In this document: positions 8,962-13,138 of the stretch, one piece after another
Layout: each line of letters opens with the position of its first letter
Numbering within the stretch: the first letter of the stretch is position 1
Source of the DNA: Negativicutes bacterium
GTDB taxonomy: Bacteria > Bacillota_C > Negativicutes > Acidaminococcales > Acidaminococcaceae
Reading direction: 5' to 3'
Length of the DNA: 13,138 nt
Assembly: GCA_009930275.1 (NCBI GenBank)
Contig: RZYP01000050.1
Span: 1-13,138, forward strand
The notes under the pieces: model-generated
Databases searched by the model: none
The model's input: only the letters and a program-made list of their open reading frames with translations
Told to the model about the DNA's origin: nothing
Translations under genes and position numbers: made by a program

Positions 8962-9639
8962 ATGAAAAAAGGACTGTTGTATAAATTTTTGATTGCTCCC
9001 CTTATTTTTCTTCTTCTCTACATCGGCACACTAGTTCCGTTTGTTAGTGAAGGGCTGCGAACAATTCTGCAGTTTTTGCCACAAATAGTAAGTGCTGCAA
9101 TATCGTCAATAATCACATTCTTAGGGGGAATAGCGGCAGGGATCAGCAATATTATTGCTTTTTTCTCACCTGGTCTGGCAAAGGCGTTCTCTTCTGTCAG
9201 CAACGCTTTTATACATTTGCTGGCAAGCATTTTTACGGCTTTTTCTCAACTTTTCAATTTTATAGTCGATCTTGCCGGCAGATTAGTCGGCGGGACTTTT
9301 TATTTGTTTGGCAAGTTCTGGGGCATTATTGCGTCAACTTTTATCCAGCTTTTCTCAATTCTTGTTTTTTTGTTGGAAATGCTGCTCGCCTTATTGATAC
9401 TGGTCGCTCAGCTTTTTCTCTATGTTTTACAGATAATGTTTTCCAGCTTTTTTACCATAATCAATAAAATACTCAGTTTCTTCCCTATTCTGCGTGATAT
9501 TGTCGACTATCTTATGAATACCTCGGCAGGCAGACTCATCCGTGAGTTTTTCGGGCTTTTTTTTAATAAATCGCATCGTCTCGGAGCCAGATACGCCTGG
9601 CAAAATTTTCTCAAAAAATTAAAAAGTAAAGGAACGTGA
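8962..9639 (+). CDS. Phe-rich polytopic membrane protein, unknown function
   Basis: I do not recognise this 225-residue protein. After MKKGLLYK comes a clear membrane helix (about 8-28), then long stretches of weakly amphipathic hydrophobic sequence (36-69, 76-105, 110-175) with a very hydrophobic block at 130-160 and a basic C-terminus (from about 203, ending KKLKSKGT). Roughly one residue in eight is Phe, often spaced 7-8 apart (for example 76, 83, 91, 98), suggesting repeated amphipathic helices. In-frame GTG (8953) and ATG (8956) starts exist; 8962 is preferred because GGGTG sits 6 bases upstream. It is 4 bases ahead of the Rrf2 gene, so the two are co-transcribed, with no terminator between. 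It may be a membrane-shaping or small-molecule channel protein, but nothing proves either. Confidence 0.7.
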   Translation: MKKGLLYKFLIAPLIFLLLYIGTLVPFVSEGLRTILQFLPQIVSAAISSIITFLGGIAAGISNIIAFFSPGLAKAFSSVSNAFIHLLASIFTAFSQLFNFIVDLAGRLVGGTFYLFGKFWGIIASTFIQLFSILVFLLEMLLALLILVAQLFLYVLQIMFSSFFTIINKILSFFPILRDIVDYLMNTSAGRLIREFFGLFFNKSHRLGARYAWQNFLKKLKSKGT

Positions 9640-9643
9640 AATT

Positions 9644-10081
9644 ATGAAAATTTCAACGAAAGGGCGCTATGCTCTTCGTTTGATGTTGGATTTAGCCGTT
9701 AACTATACCGGCGAATATATTACAATTAAGAATATTGCCAAAAGGCAGGGAATATCAGAAAAGTATCTGGAGCAGATCATCACACAACTAAGTAAGGCTG
9801 GTTTTGTCAAAAGCGCTCGCGGTGCTCAAGGAGGATACATGCTGGCACGCAATCCTGCCGAATATACGGTAGGAGAAATTTTGCGACTCCTGGAAGGCAG
9901 CTTGGCACCTGTCGCCTGCCTGGAAGAAAATCATGAAATGTGTACCCGCGCCAATGAATGCGTGACCCTCGAAGTCTACGAGCAATTAGGTCAAGCCATC
10001 AACAACGTTGTCGATAATATAACCCTTGCCGATTTAGTGGTACGCCAAAAGCAAAAGACCCCTCTTAATTACGTAATCTGA
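9644..10081 (+). CDS. Rrf2-family transcriptional regulator (IscR/CymR-like) with Cys triad
   Basis: The 145-residue DNA-binding protein starts MKISTKGRYALRLMLDLA, the standard Rrf2 opening, followed by a winged helix with the recognition region YLEQIITQLSKAGFVKSARG (41-60) and the wing GAQGGYMLAR. C92, C100 and C106 form C-x7-C-x5-C in the loop that binds an iron-sulfur cluster in IscR (where spacing is C-x5-C-x5-C); B. subtilis CymR lacks this triad. The protein may therefore sense Fe-S or redox state, or act on cysteine metabolism as CymR does. The cysK gene begins about 190 bases downstream, and a perfect dyad lies in its promoter. The ribosome site is AAAGGAA; the gene is 4 bases after the upstream membrane-protein gene. 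Confidence 0.92.
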   Translation: MKISTKGRYALRLMLDLAVNYTGEYITIKNIAKRQGISEKYLEQIITQLSKAGFVKSARGAQGGYMLARNPAEYTVGEILRLLEGSLAPVACLEENHEMCTRANECVTLEVYEQLGQAINNVVDNITLADLVVRQKQKTPLNYVI

Positions 10082-10086
10082 CTTTA

Positions 10087-10123
10087 ACTGTCAAGTAAAA
10101 AATGCTTGACAGTGTTTTTTTTT
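10087..10123 (+). terminator. Intrinsic terminator after the Rrf2 gene
   Basis: The stem ACTGTCAAG / CTTGACAGT (10087-10095 and 10105-10113) has a 9-base loop and is followed by G and nine T residues (10115-10123). It separates the regulator transcript from cysK, so cysK needs its own promoter. Confidence 0.93.
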
Positions 10124-10135
10124 GAGTATACAATT

Positions 10136-10172
10136 TTGTTAAAAGCCAATTCATATTATTACTATATGAATT
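10136..10172 (+). promoter_or_regulatory. cysK promoter with overlapping perfect dyad (candidate Rrf2 operator)
   Basis: TTGTTA (10136-10141) and TACTAT (10160-10165) form a plausible but weak promoter with an 18-base spacer. Overlapping the -10 box is a perfect inverted repeat AATTCATAT-N7-ATATGAATT (arms 10148-10156 and 10164-10172). Rrf2 regulators bind AT-rich dyads as dimers, so repression by the regulator encoded just upstream is the natural guess. The dyad could instead be an RNA hairpin if transcription starts further upstream. Confidence 0.5.
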
Positions 10173-10188
10173 AAGGAGAATGGTAATT

Positions 10189-10221
10189 ATGGATTACCAA
10201 CTGTATTTGAAACGCTGTTGA
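10189..10221 (+). CDS. Candidate 10-residue leader peptide ending in Cys, upstream of cysK
   Basis: An ATG at 10189 opens the frame MDYQLYLKRC followed by TGA. AAGGAG (10173-10178) lies 10 bases upstream, a slightly long but workable spacing; an in-frame ATG at 10180 is too close to that site. The only cysteine codon is the last before the stop, directly ahead of the cysteine synthase gene, which is what a ribosome-stalling cysteine sensor would look like. There is no terminator between this frame and cysK. CTCTTT at 10229-10234 can pair with AAAGAG at 10255-10260, which overlaps the cysK ribosome site, so translational rather than transcriptional control is conceivable. Short frames arise by chance, and the stem is weak, so this is a candidate only. 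Confidence 0.45.
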   Translation: MDYQLYLKRC

Positions 10222-10268
10222 ACGTGCGCTCTTTACTATAAGACTACTATACGAAAAGAGGAAAAAAT

Positions 10269-11201
10269 ATGTCTAAAATAGTTAAAAGCTTAACCGAGTT
10301 AATTGGCAACACACCGCTTCTCTCCCTTACCAACTACAACAAAAAATATTCTCCGGATGCGGAAATTATCGCCAAGCTGGAATATTTCAACCCTGCCGGC
10401 AGTGTTAAAGACCGTATCGGTAAAGCACTGATTGAAGACGCCGAGCAAAAGGGTCTTCTGAAGCCTGGCTCTGTAATTATTGAGCCGACCAGCGGCAACA
10501 CCGGCATCGGCCTTGCTTCCGTGGCTGCAGCGAAAGGCTATCGCGCTATTCTTACAATGCCTGAAACCATGAGTGTAGAACGCCGCAACCTGCTGAAAGC
10601 CTACGGTGCGGAACTGGTATTGACCGAGGGGGTCAAAGGCATGATGGGTGCTATAGAAAAAGCTGAAGAACTTGCCAAGGAAATACCGAATTCTTTTCTA
10701 CCGGGGCAATTCGTAAACCCGGCTAATCCTGCAACTCACAGGGCCACTACCGGCCCGGAAATATGGAGAGATACCGACGGCAAAGTTGATATTTTTGTCG
10801 CCGGTGTTGGCACAGGCGGTACCCTCACCGGTGTCGGCGAATACTTGAAATCTCAAAACCCAGATGTTAAAATTGTTGCTGTAGAGCCTGCAGATTCGCC
10901 TGTTTTGTCCAAAGGCGTCGCCGGCCCACACAGGATACAAGGTATTGGTGCAGGCTTTGTGCCTGATACCCTGAACACGAAGATCTATGATGAAGTCCTG
11001 ACAGTAGAAATTGAGAGCGCTTTAAACACCGTCAAGGAATTGGCAAAGCAGGAAGGCCTTCTGGTTGGCATCTCCAGCGGCGCTGCTGTTTATGCAGCTA
11101 CCCAGCTTGCCAACCGCCCTGAAAACAAAGGCAAGGTTATTGTAGCTCTGCTGCCGGATACCGGCGAGCGTTACCTCTCTGCACCCGGCTTCATTGATTA
11201 A
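10269..11201 (+). CDS. cysK: Cysteine synthase (O-acetylserine sulfhydrylase)
   Basis: The 310-residue PLP enzyme makes L-cysteine from O-acetyl-L-serine and sulfide in the cytoplasm. The PLP lysine is K47 in [11 protein letters not shown], the substrate loop is PTSGNTG (73-79), the PLP phosphate loop is [10 protein letters not shown], and the pyridine-contacting Ser lies in [10 protein letters not shown] near the C-terminus. Length and motifs fit CysK rather than cystathionine beta-synthase, which has extra domains, or CysM. The ATG is preceded by AGAGGA at normal spacing. It has its own promoter and leader, and is followed after 24 bases by the HD-domain gene, so the two probably share a transcript. 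Cysteine- or sulfur-dependent control is suggested by the leader and by the adjacent Rrf2 regulator. Confidence 0.96.
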   Translation: MSKIVKSLTELIGNTPLLSLTNYNKKYSPDAEIIAKLEYFNPAGSVKDRIGKALIEDAEQKGLLKPGSVIIEPTSGNTGIGLASVAAAKGYRAILTMPETMSVERRNLLKAYGAELVLTEGVKGMMGAIEKAEELAKEIPNSFLPGQFVNPANPATHRATTGPEIWRDTDGKVDIFVAGVGTGGTLTGVGEYLKSQNPDVKIVAVEPADSPVLSKGVAGPHRIQGIGAGFVPDTLNTKIYDEVLTVEIESALNTVKELAKQEGLLVGISSGAAVYAATQLANRPENKGKVIVALLPDTGERYLSAPGFID

Positions 11202-11225
11202 CCGCAACCGAAAGGAATTGATTTC

Positions 11226-11834
11226 ATGACTGCTTTGACCCGCCAACAGGCTTGGGAACTATTGACCCAATACAACAAGGATCCTTTTCATCTGCGTCAT
11301 GCGCTGACAGTTGAAGGCATTATGCGCTATTTCGCCCGCACGCTTGGCTATGCCGACCAGGAAGATTTCTGGGGAAACGTCGGTATCCTGCATGATCTTG
11401 ACTTCGAAGAATATCCGAACGAACACTGCATAAAAGGGCAAGAATTGATGCGTGCGGCAGGGTTGAGCGAAGACATTATCCGTGCAACCGCCAGCCACGG
11501 CTATATGCTTGCCGCCGATATCAAGCCGGAACACGAGATGGAAAAAATTCTCTACGCCTGTGACGAATTATCCGGACTTATCGGCGCCTGCGCTTTGATG
11601 CGTCCCTCAAAAAGCGTACAGGATATGGAACTCAAATCCGTGAAAAAGAAATATAAAGCCCTGAATTTTGCTGCCGGCTGCTCCCGGACCGTTATCGAAC
11701 GCGGCGCAGACATGCTGGGCTGGAGCTTAGACGACCTGATCAGCAAAACCATTTTGGCCATGCGCGAAGATGAGGCTGCTATCAATGATTTTTGCTCAGC
11801 CCTGACAACTCCCGTGCAGGATAATCAAGCCTGA
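11226..11834 (+). CDS. HD-domain protein (predicted metal-dependent phosphohydrolase)
   Basis: The 202-residue soluble protein has the HD-superfamily pattern: H25 in HLRHALTVEG, the H56-D57 doublet in VGILHDLDFEEYP, a further His (H91) in ASHGYML, and D113 in YACDELSGLIG. These would bind one or two divalent metals and hydrolyse a phosphate ester, most often a nucleotide. The substrate is not evident. The sequence resembles stand-alone HDIG-type hydrolases of Firmicutes, not the large (p)ppGpp or cyclic-di-GMP enzymes. AAAGGAATTG precedes the ATG. Closeness to cysK suggests co-transcription but not a shared pathway. The C-terminal part from about 130 is helical and unrecognised. Confidence 0.85.
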   Translation: MTALTRQQAWELLTQYNKDPFHLRHALTVEGIMRYFARTLGYADQEDFWGNVGILHDLDFEEYPNEHCIKGQELMRAAGLSEDIIRATASHGYMLAADIKPEHEMEKILYACDELSGLIGACALMRPSKSVQDMELKSVKKKYKALNFAAGCSRTVIERGADMLGWSLDDLISKTILAMREDEAAINDFCSALTTPVQDNQA

Positions 11835-11895
11835 TGCCAAATATTAATATATGACCGAACTTTCGTAAATATTAAATTAACCGAGGTGATCAGCA

Positions 11896-13035
11896 GTGAA
11901 TAAACATAGAGGAATTCTCATAGTCTTCTTGTGTTTGCTTGCAGCTGTCATTCTCGGTTTATTTGTTTTCAGGGATAATATCCCCAAAGTCCAAAATGTT
12001 TTTTCTTATACAGACATTGTCATTGCTCCCGGGCAAAATGTTAAAACCCTTATGGTAGCGGGTGGAGACGTTGTTGTCTACAGCAGTATCAGAGAGAACA
12101 TCTTCGTGGTTGACGGCGATTTAGCCCTAAAAGAGGGAGCCAGCGTATCAGGCCAAACCATTGTTCTTGGCGGCAGCATTACGATCTCTCCCCAAGCAGA
12201 TATCAAGCATCGCCCTGTCTCGCTTCTCATTCACGGCCACGCCTTTGTCCCGCTAATCGTTGCTCTTCTTTTAGTACTCGCAGCCATGAGCCTTATTCTG
12301 CTGCCCATAATCTTTTTGCTTATTGGTTACTATTTCAAAAAATCACCATTGTACCTGCCCGCAAAAATACAGTTGTTGAAAATCCAGGAACGCTGGCCGG
12401 GCCTCTACGTTGTAACAGGTTTCGTGCTCAGCGCCTCCATGCTTTTCGCTTTTTTGACCCTCTCCTGGAAAACCTTCTTAAGGACCAGCACCGAACTTTT
12501 TGATGATGCCTTCATCTGGCTGGTACGTTATTACGCAAACCCAGCGCTCGACCAAGCCATGCTTGTCATAACCGATATAGGCTTTGGCACCGGCTATATC
12601 GTCATCATCGGCTTCACCCTCATAATTCTGGCCTATAAAAGGCGCTGGTCCCAGATATCAGCCTTGGCGATTTGCCTTGCCGGCGGGGGCCTGCTTAGTT
12701 TCCTTCTCAAGAATACTTTTCAAAGACTCCGGCCTGATTCCTTTTTTCTTGTAACGGAAACGAGTTTTAGTTTTCCGAGCGGTCACGCCTTGGCTGCCAT
12801 GTGTTTTTACGGAATGCTCGCTTTCTTTATTATGCGCGAGACCCCTTCCTGGCCGCTGCGGCTCTTGATCGTCACTTTGACGCTAATTTTGAGTCTGGCA
12901 ATAGGCATCAGCCGCATTTATCTTGGCGTACATTATCCGACAGATGTAGTTGCCGGCTATGCCGTTGGCTTTATGTGGCTTACTTTTTGCATCTCTTTGT
13001 TGCTGCGATACGAAAAACAAAATAGAAACAAATAA
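11896..13035 (+). CDS. Membrane protein: bactofilin-like segment fused to a PAP2 phosphatase
   Basis: The 379-residue protein has an N-terminal membrane helix (about 6-25). Next is a beta-rich stretch (about 37-105) with repeats such as LMVAGGDVVVYSSI, IFVVDGDLAL and TIVLGGSITI, resembling short bactofilin or polymer-forming repeats. Then come membrane helices (118-147, 170-187) and a PAP2 domain. The PAP2 signatures are complete: K272-x6-R279-P280, P294-S-G-H297, and S339-R340-x5-H346-x3-D350. PAP2 membrane enzymes dephosphorylate lipid phosphates such as undecaprenyl pyrophosphate or phosphatidylglycerol phosphate; which one cannot be told here. The start is a GTG with GAGGTGAT at correct spacing. 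Sixty-one bases and no clear terminator separate it from the HD gene. Confidence 0.88.
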   Translation: MNKHRGILIVFLCLLAAVILGLFVFRDNIPKVQNVFSYTDIVIAPGQNVKTLMVAGGDVVVYSSIRENIFVVDGDLALKEGASVSGQTIVLGGSITISPQADIKHRPVSLLIHGHAFVPLIVALLLVLAAMSLILLPIIFLLIGYYFKKSPLYLPAKIQLLKIQERWPGLYVVTGFVLSASMLFAFLTLSWKTFLRTSTELFDDAFIWLVRYYANPALDQAMLVITDIGFGTGYIVIIGFTLIILAYKRRWSQISALAICLAGGGLLSFLLKNTFQRLRPDSFFLVTETSFSFPSGHALAAMCFYGMLAFFIMRETPSWPLRLLIVTLTLILSLAIGISRIYLGVHYPTDVVAGYAVGFMWLTFCISLLLRYEKQNRNK

Positions 13036-13036
13036 A

Positions 13037-13100
13037 AAGATAAACACCCCGCTCGTTCCGGTATTTTGCCAGGACCGGATTTCGCTGGGGTGTTTATCTT
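13037..13100. terminator. Long bidirectional terminator-like hairpin
   Basis: Arms AAGATAAACACCCC (13037-13050) and GGGGTGTTTATCTT (13087-13100) pair perfectly over 14 bases. An inner stem TCCGG / CCGGA (13057-13061 and 13074-13078) sits in the 36-base apical region. It starts one base after the PAP2 stop. The T-run is better on the minus strand (TCTTTTTATTTG), so it may also end a minus-strand gene lying beyond the right edge; the remaining 38 bases are too short to tell. Confidence 0.75.
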
Positions 13101-13138
13101 CTTCATCATGAATTTATATTTATTTAAGGAAGGCCAAA

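Noticed and set aside
10087..10123. Attenuator terminator for cysK
   Set aside because: It comes directly after the Rrf2 stop and before any cysK promoter or leader frame, so it is simply the end of the upstream transcript.
13101..13138. 3' end of a minus-strand gene at the right edge (an in-frame stop can be read)
   Set aside because: Only 38 bases are available, more than one frame shows a stop, and nothing identifies a protein.

Overview
The window looks like chromosomal DNA of a low-to-medium-GC Firmicute. A Negativicutes-type anaerobe is my best guess, but only from gene style: a bacterial V-type ATPase, a tryptophan T-box, an ECF transporter, and AGGAGG-type ribosome binding sites. I see no rRNA, tRNA, CRISPR array, insertion sequence or phage gene. 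Almost everything can be assigned to a family.

Left part (1-4265, minus strand): the front of a V-type ATPase operon in the order ntpF-ntpI-ntpK-ntpE-ntpC. ntpC runs off the left edge, and the catalytic subunits presumably follow outside the window. The proteolipid K carries the full set of residues that bind Na+ in the Enterococcus hirae ring, so a sodium-coupled enzyme is plausible. The 4266-4652 gap holds a likely promoter, a strong hairpin and the terminator of the next gene.

Middle (4653-8908, minus strand): murI (glutamate racemase), then a nested palindromic repeat, then a tightly coupled four-gene operon trpP-ecfA-ecfA-ecfT. Each gene overlaps the next by 4 bases. Its leader is a T-box whose specifier codon reads UGG (Trp), which matches the TrpP-like substrate-binding component. 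Together they form a self-contained tryptophan ECF importer switched on by uncharged tRNA-Trp.

Right part (8916-13100, plus strand): a divergent promoter drives a Phe-rich membrane protein of unknown function and an Rrf2-family regulator with three cysteines, followed by a terminator. Next comes cysK (cysteine synthase), whose leader carries a perfect AT-rich dyad at the promoter and a 10-codon open frame ending in Cys-stop, a candidate cysteine-sensing leader peptide. An HD-domain protein follows closely. Last is a membrane protein joining a short bactofilin-like segment to a PAP2 phosphatase, ending in a long bidirectional terminator.

The most promising little-described elements are the cysK leader (dyad plus Cys-terminal mini-ORF beside an Rrf2 regulator), the T-box-controlled complete Trp ECF operon, and the Phe-rich membrane protein paired with the Rrf2 regulator.
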